Below the pieces are notes generated by a model. The model saw only the letters and a program-made list of their open reading frames with translations, was not told where the DNA came from and searched no databases. A program made the position numbers and the translations under genes. 64,000 bases of DNA from Lichenostomus cassidix (taxonomy: Eukaryota; Chordata; Aves; Passeriformes; Meliphagidae). Below are positions 1 through 13,115 of this stretch, in pieces. The stretch lies in the NCBI GenBank assembly GCA_008360975.2, contig CM039184.1, positions 32,041,797 to 32,105,796 on the forward strand. The letters are read 5' to 3'. Positions within the stretch are counted from its first letter, which is position 1; every line of letters begins with the position of its first letter.

Positions 1-1611
1 CAATATTTTTCAAATGAAGTTAAAGGAAACCCACTTAGATGTGAGATCCAGATGCAGAAATCTTTTGTTGATTCACTGCATTTGCATATCTGTCAGGTTT
101 AAGCTTCCTGCAGTTCCCTAGCTAAAATATTATTCAATTGTGCTACCTGGAAAGGTATGGCAGCTTTTAAAAAATTAAACTGTCACTGTATTTCTGTTCA
201 GTTTCTCCCCCAATAACTGTATAGTCAAATTCTAACCTCAGTTTTGGGGGTTGAGGATGAGGGTGGAAATCTTTGTAACAGCTGTTACATTTTATTTCAA
301 TACATAGCCAAGCATTTTTTCCAGGATAAGTACTTTTTTAGAAATTACTTTACACAACAATGTATGTTGTGCATTCATGAATCAGTTCAAGCTCTGTTTT
401 GATAATTCATTAAAAAATTGTTTTTGATCTATATTAAAAAAAAATTAATAATAATCACCAGCTTCTCTTACCTTTCTAATGTAAAAATTAAGGATTATAA
501 TATTTAAAGGGGAAAACAAAAAGTGAATAGAATATGACCCTCAGTGGAAGAAGCATGTACAAGGAGCAGCATTTACCCTTGTGCCAAAGCCATCATAACA
601 TGATTCACACCAGAACTACATGAGAGGGCAGTGACAACAAAGGCTTAGCAGGTTTAAAAAAGTCCCTACACAAAGGAAAGAAACAAAGCAAACCACAGAA
701 GATTAAGCAAAAGGTCAATCCTCCAATGAACTGATATCCACCATAACACAGAGCAACATGAATATTTCCCAAGAAGTTCAGCAATCAGTGATGGAAAATG
801 TACCTGCTTAGCTGGAATTTCTTTGACTTTTCTCACAAAACTCCAAACCCCTTGAGCATTTGAGAATCTCCATGGTATTGTCAGTGAACAGTACATGATT
901 ATTGTGTCACAAACAGACTTGTCACAAGCTCAAGGAGAACTCCCATATTCAGTTCATGCAGGTTGGGAGATTCTCAGCTGGCAGAGCACCTCTTCCACTA
1001 CTGCTGTGCTAATTTTTAATGTCTGGTCTTTCCTCCTTGAGTGTCTGCTATTCTCAAGAGACTCTTTCCTTTTGATTCCCTGGCTACTTAGCACATCACC
1101 AGGCTACCCTAGCTGCCCCTGTGTTTATTAATGAAAATGGCAGTGTGATGTGACAAAGTTATATCTCCTACCCAGCCTAACAGTGTTATCAGCTGGGGTG
1201 GGAGACATGGTGCAGGTGCTCCTTCTTCCACCTTCAGCAACACTTTCATTTAGTATAGAGTAAATTGATTAAATTGTGGACCAATACCAAGAGACAGCAG
1301 ATTCATTTGTCACTGTAAAGGACAGTAAGTTACTATATTGTTTATCTTCTGACTTCTCAGGAAGCAAATAATATCTGCTTGCATAACTATAACAATTCAA
1401 GAGAAAAAAGAACCAAAACACATCCTCAGTCTTCTCTATTTGCAGTATAACCAAAACTGGTACAAATGCTTAAAGAGGATTAACAAAATAGGATGATAGG
1501 TAGAGACCTGTTGTTGGTAAGTCAATACTGGAGAATGGCACCTCAAAACCACACAAAAACATAAGCAGAATTGATGCTGTTCTTGCATACACCACGGTTT
1601 TACATTTCCAG
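1..1611. other. AT-rich non-coding stretch
   Basis: No gene, RNA gene or recognisable repeat is visible. Short overlapping reading frames on both strands around 666-1131 have no recognisable motif. The last bases (about 1595-1611) form a pyrimidine-rich tract ending in AG, which would be the splice acceptor of the candidate exon that follows. Confidence 0.5.
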
Positions 1612-1808
1612 CTACCTATTATGTGGAAGGGCAGGACATCATTACCAAAAAATATCTTTTCCATTATTTTGACCCCAGCTATATTGCACTAAAGGCAGAA
1701 GAGGCAGAAACCCGTGCAGCAGAACTCTTGGGTGACGTTGCTGCTGAATGCTTAAAACCCAAAAAGACACTGCTGACACTGGGTCAGCAAATTATGTTTG
1801 AGACATAA
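1612..1808 (+). CDS. Candidate terminal coding exon, gene not recognised
   Basis: A 65-codon open frame runs to a TAA stop and is preceded directly by a plausible splice acceptor (TTTTACATTTCCAG). Read from that junction it begins in phase with two leftover bases and encodes a hydrophilic peptide: an aromatic patch (YLFHYFDPSY), then an Ala/Glu-rich probable helix (KAEEAETRAAELLGD), then a Lys-rich tail ending in QQIMFET. Composition looks protein-like: many E, A, L and K, few C and S, and CpG-containing codons kept in AT-rich surroundings. There is no signal peptide or membrane segment. An ATTAAA near 1927 could serve as a weak polyadenylation signal. I do not recognise the family. The alternatives are a chance frame or a degenerate retro-copy. 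What is seen is the frame and acceptor; the exon status is inferred. Confidence 0.33.
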
Positions 1809-4800
1809 ATATTCTTGAGAAATTACACTCGGATGGAAGCAAAAGAGAGGTTGGAAAAAAAAGGTGTACCAGAAAGACTGAAGATATGAGGAAAGATTGG
1901 CTTTTCAAACTGTAGCAAGCCCTTCATTAAATTTCAAGTGCTTGGACCATTCTTCACACATCTCAAAACCATATGTTCCCACACTCTTAGCTTTTGATAA
2001 ATACAACTTTCACATTTTCCTAATGTCAAGTAGCTATTGCTTTAGGCAAACTAGTGCTTAAGAGGATTCTTGAGCGTGTGGAATTTAAGGTAAGGGGAAA
2101 AATCCTCTCAATTTTTTTAAATCTCCAGCCCTGTTTAGAGTAAACATCAGTTGTCTCATCAGCTGCTATTATGACAAAGAATGTACTCCAAGTGCACAGA
2201 TGTGGATGCTGGAAACAAATTAGGCCAAAAAGATTTTTCTTCTTCTTTTCATAAAAAGAATGAAAAGGCTGAATTATGCACTGATTTTAATAACAAACAA
2301 CATTGGATGACACTTTTTACTTGACAAAGTGAAATTTCTTTCCAAATGTTATTATTTTAGCCTGAGGTTTTTCAAAAGCCTTAACCCATTAGTAACTGCT
2401 CTATCACCAAGCTGAATTAAAGTGTGAGACCATAAACATGACTTGATTAAATGTAAAGTACTTCCATCACACCCTCTGAGGAATTTAAAAAGACTGGAAT
2501 TCTCAGAAGTATATTCTGCAGATAATTTAATTTGCTGTAATTGTTTACACCTAAATTCTATAGGAAAGGGAAGTGCTATAGATAGTCTTAAAAGCTTACA
2601 TATATTGACAGCTGAATATCACAGCCTGGCATGAATGACTTTCTAAGGTAATAATTCTTTTCTGAACATGCTTAAGATAATTCTTTAGTTCTGAGACAGT
2701 AGCTAACACTAATTTCTGCATATAAGAAACCAAAATATTTATAGCAGGTATCAGAGAGGTAAAAGACTTATACAATTTTTTTCCATTTTTGCCCAGGAGG
2801 ATTTGGCCAACCCTTCACTTCTTCCTCACCTACAGTTTGCTAATTGCTCACTTTCATCAGCAGCCCCAAAAGTAATACAAATGGAAAAACTCTAACTATT
2901 AAAAACCCACAAATTTGCTACTTCTACTGTGCTCAGATCGTTTTATCTCTGGGGCTCAAACACTGTATCTGTTCATATTTAAGTACATGGCATTTATCAG
3001 GAACAGCAGGGCTTACAACTGCCAGTATTCTCTATGGGAAATCTGCAAAAGAGGTTTATCTCTGAACACTGTTTGAAAAGAGGAGCAAACTGATCAAAGC
3101 CTGATGAATATCAGAGCATAAAAGCAAAGAAATAGGGAGGTGGGGAAAATATGTTGGGAGAGTGGAAGTGGAAGGAGAAATTTAATTCAAGTACATCCCA
3201 ACCCGAATCTCCTAAATTTCCAAGTTTGCAATTTTATAATAAGAGGAAATACAATTAATATTTTATTATTATTGCTATAATCATAAATGTGGTAATAAAA
3301 TATTATTCTAAAAGAACAATAAAATCAACTTAATACCCTCAATAGGATTAATATGATTAGGAGTAGAGTCAACAGTAACTGGATCTCTCCTTATCTCAAC
3401 ACAGGTGAGAAGAAAACAGTGTGTTAATTATTTTACAGCTTTAAATTATCTGACTTGATGCAAGTCCTGCACTATCCTACATCTCTTCCTAGGGAGTTTA
3501 CTGCTAGAAGAATTTTACTTACTGCAGGTCAAAGATGCCTTAAACAGTTCATAAAAGTCACTACATTTCACTGATCTTCCTTTCTGACCATCTCACAGAA
3601 ATGGCCCAGTATTCCCAAAGCACTTAGAACTGCCTAAATTGTCTTAGGATGAGCTATTCTTATGCCTTTTGCTATGACAAACAGATTTGCATTCAAAACA
3701 GAGCTACTTATTCATGAAAAGCAGGAAATCATTCTTAGTCCTCCTGTTCTGCTTGAACTTGGACATAACTGATGAATGAATGCATAGCTACCTACTGTTT
3801 GACTAGAGTTGATAAATTACTTTAATATTATGAATATATTTATCAAGATCCTTATATAACTATTATATAAATGTTATAAAGTTCAAGCTTGACAAGTATT
3901 TTCGCACTAGTTATTGCAGTCCCTGTTATCATACTTAAATTCTCATAACAAAAAGAAAAAGAGACATAAAAGTGTGTGTTTACATGATATGCCTCATTCC
4001 AGAGCAGGATGCAACCAGGGGTTTTGGTTTATGAATTAATATGTTCCATATTTATTCAGTATTTCTTTTTCACACAGTCCTTTCCCAAGTAAAGCACAAT
4101 TAAGCCAATTATTGTTGAAAAATCCATAGCTCTCAACAACACTGGACCTGCCTTTTCTAACTTGCCCTCTCTATATTTCTAAATATTCTGAATATTCTGT
4201 CCAAGCAATCTCTGCTTACCATATCAATGAAAATTTTGGGACATTGGAGAAGTCATTGTACCAAGAATACTTATAAGAAAAACTCATATTTTGGAACATT
4301 TTTATGCCTTAAATGTGAAATAGCACAGTCCTTACATGTTCTATCTAGTCATTTGGTGGCAGTATTTGCAAAGCATATTCAAAGTTTTTCTGCTATGTGA
4401 AAAAATATCTTTAACTCTTGATTCAGCTCTCACACCATAAAATTCTCTCTTGCTCTGACTGATAAAGCTGTATTTGATACCAGTAAATTAAAATAGATTA
4501 AAATAAAAATGGTATTGTGGAAAGTAGTGTATTAAGGACCAACAATATTAGGCAAAATTACTTTGAGTTGTGTTGGATTGCTTTAAAGATGGTGAATTGC
4601 AAAACTCTGGCTTAACAGAAACACCTTCTTGAGAGGTCCCAACTACCAATATTACACCATTCTTTCTTCTGCTGTTTCTACAGATCCAGCATCAAGCTCA
4701 GCTTGTCTTGCATTGCCCCAAGAATCTCCTACCTTCCCCTGTTCTGCCTAGATACCAAAAGCAAAAGGCTGCCCTGCTGAGAAGTGCTTAACTACAGTGT

Positions 4801-7033
4801 TTGCTATTTTTATCTGTGTATTCCATTTCTTTTTTTTCCTGCAAATTATTTCAGAACTTTACAGTAAAGGTACATTATGATATCAGTTTGACTTAGCAAA
4901 TATATCAGCATTTCTTTGATTCTCAGGTGCAATATTCTTTTCTTTCAATTAAAATTACTCTCAAACATCACATTTTTATACACAAAAATTAAGACAGAAC
5001 TCACAATAACTTTTCATATAATGCAATAAAGTTGCAAACATGTTAAAACCACCAAAATTAAGACTACTGCTATAGTTCAAAGTCAACTTCTGTTTTGCAG
5101 TCTACAGAGCCTCATCAATTAAAATTTCTGGCTACGCTTGGCTCATGCATACCTTTTGCATTCAGTGTTTCTCTCATTTGCTTCCTCTTTTCTTTGAGAA
5201 ACACCTAATTTCTATCTCTACAGATTCCTATATGTCAGTCAGTTTCAATGACCTCCACCTGCTACATTCACACCTTAGAAAATTCAACACTTTCTGTAAA
5301 GTATCTGAGTTTAGTAATTAAAAAGGATAAATTAAGATTTATCAAAATGAATAAGAATGGCACACTACAAGGGCAATCTTTTTTTTCCCTTCCCAGAAAA
5401 ATAGAAAAAGAGAACAGTTATACTTAGACCCTGATTTTATTCTGGTACAAAAGAGAATTTATATTAAGAGAGAGCATGTCTTTGTTTCTTTTATCATTGT
5501 GGCTGATTTATTTATCTAGATTATATCAATTATTTATGTGGACTAGACAACACTGAAAAAAAACCCATGACTTTTTAATGCAATTACCAAAAAAGCTACC
5601 TTTTCTTCCTCCCTAGGTGTTTATGAAAAAAAATTAAAAATATCAAGGATTATCTAAAACAAAACTATCATCTTTTAGCAGAATGATAATATATAGTTCA
5701 GACTTTTTTTTCCAGTGGAAGGAAAATGACCACTTGGAGAATTGGAATATCTTAAAATATAGAGCTTCTAAAGTTAGCAACAAACTCAAAGAAACCTGAA
5801 TGTACCAGTAGTTGGAACTGCTATAGAGTAGTACTTAAAGCCTATGAGCTAGGCATGATCCCATTATCTTTGTAAATTAGCTGTCAGTCTTTATCACAAA
5901 CTGTGAAAAGTAATTTTCTGGCACAATTGCTAGCTATTGAATTAAAGTCTGTCTGCAGTTTATAAAAATAAAATGCACAAGTCATCATTCCCAGCTTGTG
6001 TAAATCAATGTATACTTTATAAGCAGTCACTTAAGCTACATTTTGGGGATTATTTTGAACTGCTGGAATAGTCTGCTACTTAGATTCAATGATAAATGTC
6101 AGGTTCAAGTTCCTTTAGCAAAAAGTGGAATTTGAATTTGGCTCTGGACAAAAAGACTTCTGGAGTTTTCATTCAACGGAGAATGAAATTATTCCATTAT
6201 TTAAATTATGTTTTGTATTTCTTGTTTAAGTCAGTTTGAAGATGATTGATTGAAGGATTTCTCGTGAGAACAATTTTGATTCTTTAAGGCTCTCTCTTTG
6301 AAATGTTACAATGTTGAAAAACAAGACAACCTTTGAGGCCTTTTAGTTTTTTAATGGATGTTAAATATTTCAGACCATTAGTTAAGGATGACCCAAAGGC
6401 TTTGAACAGACATGATAAAATATGCAATATTTCACCTTAGCACTGAGATGATACAACATAGGACAAGAAAAAAGTTAATATGAGAAATACATACTAAGAC
6501 CAATTTCAGACGCATTTATGCATATTTCAGTGTAATCTAAACTATATAAATTCCTCACAGACTTGTAAATTCTTGGAGAAAAACATGCTTTCCTTCTGAC
6601 AACTATGTGAAATATTTTGATGGACATGAACTCTGAGTGCAGAGCCTCCCATATTAGACAAGTAAAATGCCTAAATACAAAGTCTAAAACATCTACGCTA
6701 AAGCTAATTGATGTAGCAAAAAAAAAAAAAAAAAACCAAAACTGAATATTCAATCACAGCTAGCTTCCTTTATGGATCAAAAATAAAACCTGCCAAAATG
6801 TACCTAGTTTTATGCAATTTGGTAAAAAAAGAAACAAAACCAACCAACAATAAAGCTAAAAATACAGTTTCTCTGACTAGATCAACTGAAATGTATGGAG
6901 CATTTCACTAAATACGGTTTTGTGTGTTGGAAATAAATAAAAAGTAGGCATTCTACAGATTTTTAAGACTTTATGAAAAATACAAATATTTCACCAAGTG
7001 TGAAGTTTTTTCCTCAGGAGCAACACTCCTCAG
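1809..7033. other. Unique AT-rich non-coding stretch
   Basis: No gene or interspersed repeat recognised in about 5.2 kb. It contains AT-rich patches (for example 3230-3320 and 3820-3880) and one poly(A) run near 6.7 kb. Reading frames at 2443-2634, 2844-3065 and 6475-6753 lack any motif and look like chance. Confidence 0.5.
6718..6735. repeat. Poly(A) run, 18 bases
   Basis: An uninterrupted A tract. No recognisable retrotransposed body lies upstream, so it is recorded as a simple repeat rather than the tail of a processed copy. Confidence 0.85.
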
Positions 7034-7125
7034 ATCACAGGATAATGGAGATTGGAAAGAACTCAGGAGATCTCTACTTCAACATTATTCTCAACACATG
7101 ATTAAAAATACCTCAAATAGAGCCC
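7034..7125 (-). mobile_element. Old, degenerate CR1 3'-end fragment
   Basis: The sequence ATCACAGGATAATGGAGATT followed by a GGAAAGAACTCAGGAGATC-like segment resembles the reverse complement of the conserved CR1 3' end (AATCACAGAAT...TTGGAAGGGACCTCNGGAGATCATCTAGTCCAAC). This places the element on the minus strand. Divergence is high and the inner boundary is vague. CR1 is the dominant LINE of birds and other reptiles; copies are usually 5'-truncated, as here. Confidence 0.45.
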
Positions 7126-10100
7126 ATTACAGCATGCCTTCAAATAAAGACATTGGCAGCATTCAAAACTCAACTGTGGAAATACATCCTAAGAGGCACA
7201 GGTCTTCAGCTTAAAGTTTGTTCTGCAACTGCAGATTTCCACCACGAACAGAAATAGTTCACTAAAACCACTCACAACAATTAAGGCGGGAAGTCACTCT
7301 GCATGGAAAGGGAGCAAGGGAGAAAGAAAAGGAACCCTGGACACTTAATACAACTCTCTGTGCCTATCACTAAAGCTACAAAAGAAAGGGAATCAGTCCA
7401 GCTAAAAAGGAAAACAGTACATATTTACACATGACTTCGGCAATCATAAGGCAAGGGCATGAGTCTTAAAGTACTTCAAACTCGAAAGTATTTTACATAG
7501 TCCCCCATATGAAGCTTAATTCTGACAGCATTGCTGCAATTGAACCACACTTCATTCCAATTCCTAAGATGCAATTCTGAGGTATTATTTAGTTTACCAG
7601 CATAATTTTCTATTCATTTAAAAAAATATCCATTACACATGATATAAATATAGATATTTTAGTTTTTCATTTTGAAAAGTTTTGTGTGTATCACAGGAGA
7701 AAATGAGATGTTTATTCAAGTCAGCAACTGCTCTTTTTACAGGATTTCCCACTGTGCATATAATTGGAAAGAGAGTGCTCACTTCTCTTAAGTAGACTAA
7801 TTATCTGAGCCCAGGCTCTTTTAAATAAACTGGTCACCAGAGGAAAGAGTGAAGACATGAAAGTGCCAGCATCGTCAACACGTAGTCAAAAAAATGGGAA
7901 ACTGATTTACAGTTCTTTTTCTCAATGCTTAAGACACAAAGGAGCAAACTATCCTTCAAATAGAAGTGTAGTTCAAAGAATTCCATTTATTTCTTTGACT
8001 TTAATATTTTTTCTCAAATTTGTAGCATTTTAGATGTTTGCTGTCACCACAGAATTTAAGGATTCTAAGTAGAAGTCTTTAATTAAATTTTCTCATTAAA
8101 AATCCTTAAATTTTTACTATTTCTTCATGTTTTTTGTGTTGTATTTTGCATCATCAACATATAAGGAGGGCATTTTCAGTCCGCTTTAGTAGAGAAAAAA
8201 TAAAAAGAAAATAGAATGACACTCTCACTGAAACATCATCTACATTGAAAGACCATTTTTATGATGATACTTTAATTTTATTCCAAATTCAATCTGTTTC
8301 AATATTTCTATCATCTCAGTTTCCTGGAAACACATATAAGTGTGAAGGTAAGCTCAAGATCATGCCTCACCTGGAGTGGCATTTAAAAGTGATTGGCTAT
8401 AAAGAAGAAAGGAAAAGGGGAAAAGAAGAAGGAAGAAGAAGTGAAATTTAATGCAACATTTTCCGTATTTTCATGAGCTAGCCAAGATTATTCACACACA
8501 CTGCTAGAAACTATGACTATGTCAAGAACAGAGGAGTTACCTACCCGGGAAAAACAAACTCCCTGAACAAGCACATCCCCTCTCACTGGGAGGTGTGGCA
8601 CTTACCTAGAGGAAATGGTGTTAATGATGACTTGATCACACAAGCACAACTTTTGTGGGGTGCAGTTGAGGGAGCACAGCCACTGGCCTCTTAATGAAAG
8701 CTCTCCTACTTCTTCTCTCCTCCATCTCCAAGTAGCTTCAAGTTGTTTTTTACCTCCTCTTCAAATCTTTCCAGAAGAACTTTGGCTGCCTACCTCTCCA
8801 CGAGGATTAAATAAGCCAGAACCTAAATGACTACAACACTCCACCAATCAAAATGCTTCAAAGAAAACTCCTTTATATGTAACTACCACCACAATCAGCT
8901 GGGAAGAGGTTGCCATAAATATTGTCAGCTGTGTAAGTAGGAGGGTTCACTATGCCTGTTGAAAGAGAATCTGGCTCCTAATTCTAAAAGCCTGGCAGTT
9001 ATTTGTCCCAGAGAAGGGCTAATAGGCCAGTTGATGGTCAGACAGAAAAAATTAGGAGACAATCTAGCAGACTGACCCAGGCAGCTAATGATTTAATACT
9101 AACACATGGAAGCCCATCAAAAAGCCCATGGTTCCAAATGGGGTATTTATTTGTTCCGTTCCCAGTTTTAGCAAAGTGTTTGCATCATAGTCATGTAAGT
9201 TTTTCTCCTCATGATTTGCCTCTTGCTGAGGGCCATCTACTGCATGCTGGCCTTGTGGTCTCTAGTGCTGCAGGACTTCAGGAGCACATCTGGAGCAGTA
9301 CTGCCTTGCTGGATTTTTTCCATGGGTGTCTGAACTAGGGCTGTCTCAATGTAATGCCAGAGAACTCTTCATGTTCTAAAGACTGTTAATAGGCAGGAAA
9401 TGCAGCTCTGAGTGCATTGCCAGCATATAAAAGAAAATATAGTTTAGCTGGAAACTTAGAATCATAAGAAAGACACTAGTAAATAGATTGCTATTGTTCT
9501 AAAAGAGATGGCAATCTATATGGCAGATGGCAAGAAAATTGGGTGGAAGCAGATGCAATATTTAGAGTGATATAACTAAAAAATGCCAAGTCTATTTACA
9601 GAACACTAAGGGGAAAAAAATGCACATTCACAACTCAGAGAAGCTACATGGATTTTTGTTTAGGAAGAAGATTGAAATCTGCCATGTTGCCAGTGTAGTA
9701 TATCTTTCTACAGTGCCTCTGACAGTGCAGTCAGAGTGTATTTTGGTTTAGAGCTAGATTTCTGTTTTATGCATGAGTTTAATAGCACCATTTAAAATCT
9801 TCTTTTTTAATTCTAGGCAAACTTGATTGTATGACTGCACAGTCTTCCTACGCTGGAAGAGAGATACATTCCCTAAAGGAGGAGATTATGACTACACATA
9901 TAAGCCATTACAATAAGAAACAGAGGCTGAAAACAGTCTGAAAAACAGCAGAAGACAAGCTGCTATCAGCATTGTCCAAGAGTGACCTTCTCTGGAGGGA
10001 TGAGCCTTAATGATCATAATGAGAAAAAATGTTCCTTCATGAATAAAGTAGGAAAGAATAAAAGAATTTTAATTTTGAGAATTATGAAAGGGTATTTCCA

Positions 10101-12921
10101 GCTTCAACAAGTTAGGGCTCAAGTTTTAGAGCCACATATTACACAGAGAATAGAATATAATTTTTTATTATGGTAACAAAATACTGTCCACAGTTTGGAT
10201 AATTAGTGAAACATTTTGACAATACTTGGAAAAGAAAGAATTAAAATCAGCACACATAAACTAAAGACAAGCTGAAATATTTTTAAGAAAACCATGATCA
10301 GTATGATTATCAGAAAAGGATAGCTTTCTGTTTTCTGCAAATTCTCAAGCCTACAGACTTTCAAAGCATAGCACTTTCATACTTCAGGTGATCAGAACAC
10401 TGTTGAACTGTAAGTGTTATCAATAAACCCACACCAAAAAGTCAGCCATGACTGAAGCATTTACTGAGACCCATTTCTCTTATTTAACAGCTTTTATTTC
10501 CACAACTGCTACTGCATTTTGCTGCTATTTTCCCCTACAATACTAATTTGAAAAAGTGGTATCTAGGGGTGGAAAGAGAAGAAAGTCAGATGTGTTTGAA
10601 AATGAAAGGGTAGTCTATAAAAAATAGACAAGGTGAGCCGCATCGGGAAAAAATATGACTGAGTTTAAAAGTGGAATCTATAACTGAAAGGAATCTGGAG
10701 AAAGGGACAGGAAATTATTACAAATAAGAACATAAAAGAACAGCTGAAACGAATCAGATAAACCATTCTCATTGTCAGGATAATAATAGGATTCAGTACC
10801 AGTTGAGGTGTCTCAGTTGAAAATCTAATTTCATTGCAATTAAATTTTATTTAATTTTTCAGATTAGAAGTCTAATAAGTTTCAATGAGTACTCTTTTTT
10901 ATACTTATTTTTAGCAGTACTTTTTATATGCACATGTAACATAAAAACCTAAAATGAATTCTTTTGGTGTAATTAAAAATAAAGACATGATACTTAAAAT
11001 CTCCTTTTTTTCCATCCCTCTATCCCCCAGCCCCAATCTTTAGCTACATGTAGAATAAAAATTATCAACAATCACTGCCTAGTATAGATTTTTGTTCTTC
11101 ACATGCAATTGAATACCTCATTCACCCAACTAAATTGTCTGTTTAGCAGAAATAGTAATTTACAGCTAGAATTCCATAAGTATTTCCTGATTATCTTTCC
11201 TGATAAATCACTGATATATTGAATACCAAAGAATGAGAAGATACGTAATTCACATTTACCTTAAATCTTTTATTCCACTGCAGGTAAAACATACTGGCAT
11301 AGTTATTAAAATAGACTACTGCAGAATTTAACTAACTTTTATAAAGGCATAAAAGATCCTTTAACAAAAATGCTCTCCATGTTTTTGGTTTTTTCCCAGA
11401 CTTTTCTGCAGAAAATAGTTGTTTATTTTTGCCTAAGTAAAACAAATTAATGTCTAAGGTTTTCAACAACTCAGACAAGGGTTAAGCTTGTTTTAGAAAA
11501 AGAAAGTTTCTAATTAACTTTCTAATATAATTTACTTCACATTTATTCTGTGATTTCTGGAAGTTTGAATTATTTTAGTACATGAGATCAGAAGGATATA
11601 AAAAGGATATGTATCATGTTGAAGAGTAAATGACAAATTATCCTTTTCCAAGTACAGTTTCCAAATAATTCTCTTTTAATGTTCAGTGTCGACCTAAAGA
11701 AAAGTTTTAAATGCTCTGAGTATTGCTGCTATCTAATCAGTTGTATTTATTGTACGATTCACAATCTGACTACCACTGAGGTATTTGTCCCTCACCCAAA
11801 TCATTCACTAGATGACACTCTTGTATTATAGTAAGTCCTCTTGCTATGCAAGATATCACACTGACTCCTTATAAATAAGAGCACAAATTTTAATGAAAAT
11901 AACTAAAGAAATTATTTATATTTTCATTAAATGTTTTGTAGAGAGCAATTCATACTTATAAGGAAATATAAAAACCAAATTTAAAAAATATTTTAATACA
12001 GCACCTACCACTAGAAAGCTGTCTTAGGCATAATAAACCAACTGTACATTCGTCTGAAGCTCAGGTGGTGTGCTCAAGACAAGATAAAAAACGAAGAGTT
12101 TTACTTCATTTTTTTCCCATTAAATTATTGCACATATTGCTTTGTAGATTCAAAATGGAGTAACAGATTTTGGAAGATTGAGTCACTATTTCTGTATACG
12201 GCCTGAAGTAAAAAGCAAAGAACAAATTAGAAATAACTCCTTTCAACCATGAACATTTCTTTTACCTAATTACATTAGAAGACTGAAGTAATGAATCCTG
12301 TTACTTTTTTTTTTTCTCATTTCTACTGTGAGAGGTCAAGGTCAAACTATTTGTCCAGTAACTTACAAGAACATCTTCAACAGAAACGTTCACTAAATGC
12401 CTTTACCAATTCCAAGTTTATTTCTCCAGCCACTTTTGGAGTCTCTCTACATGTTGCCTGATGTGAAGCTGTAGAACAGATCCATCATACTTGATTTTCT
12501 CATATGAAAAAGGACTATGAACACAGGAAGAGGGAGTGCTGTTTGTGTGGTATTAGAATACATGATAATATAGCAGCCCTTTAAATTTGTAGCACCTCTA
12601 CAATCTGCAAAAATGTCTAATGTAAGTTATCTACTGTTCTAGACCTTGCCTAGCACAGACAGTGAAAATGGTCTACTGTAGAAAATACTGTGAAGATTAA
12701 ATTACCATATCTCAGCGAGGGACATCTGCAATTTTATACCTGTAGGAGCAGTATCACCTCTGTAGAGGTGTTCTTAATCTTGGAGTTTAGGATAGTGCAT
12801 TTTACTCATGAATAAATCTGCTCTAAAATTTCCTTTCTGCGGAGAAGATCATGCCAAACAAAGTTTAGACCTTTGGGGTTTTTGTACAATGTTTGTATTT
12901 GTAAGTATACATGAGCATAAT
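7126..12921. other. Unique non-coding stretch
   Basis: About 5.8 kb without a recognisable gene. It includes a 41-base homopurine run at 8401-8441 and a 111-codon reading frame at 9003-9338 with no recognisable domain and no convincing splice sites. No interspersed repeat is seen. Confidence 0.5.
8401..8441 (+). repeat. Homopurine tract of 41 bases
   Basis: Every base from 8401 to 8441 is A or G, in a GAA/GGAA-rich pattern without one strict period. Homopurine-homopyrimidine DNA of this length can form triplex structures in vitro; nothing here shows that it does so in the genome. Confidence 0.85.
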
Positions 12922-13115
12922 TTTTTGGCACTATAATTATTTCTTTTTAAGATATATGGGAAATGCCACTATTTTCTCATTTACTTAAGAGTTGGACTCA
13001 ATGGTCCTTGTGGGTCTGTTCCAACTCAGAATATTCTGTGAACCTGTGAAAATCTTTCCCAAAAGTATGACATGTATGCCTATATGAACGCTAAAGTTAT
13101 TTTTGGCACTATAAT
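12922..13115. repeat. 16-bp perfect direct repeats bracketing a CR1-containing segment
   Basis: The 16-mer TTTTTGGCACTATAAT occurs at 12922-12937 and again at 13100-13115. The 162 bp between them contains the CR1 tail at 12988-13049. The repeats have the length of a target-site duplication, but the CR1 tail does not abut either copy, so a local duplication or slippage event is equally possible. Confidence 0.7.
12988..13049 (+). mobile_element. CR1 3'-end fragment
   Basis: The segment GAGTTGGACTCAATGGTCC, followed by TGTGGGTCTGTTCCAACTCAG and a tail with ATTCTGTGAA, matches the CR1 3' terminal region in plus orientation. Only the last 60 or so bases of the element survive or were inserted. 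It lies between two 16-bp direct repeats. Confidence 0.85.

Noticed and set aside
9003..9338. 111-codon frame
   Set aside because: No motif, no clear splice junctions, and composition drifts along its length; treated as chance.
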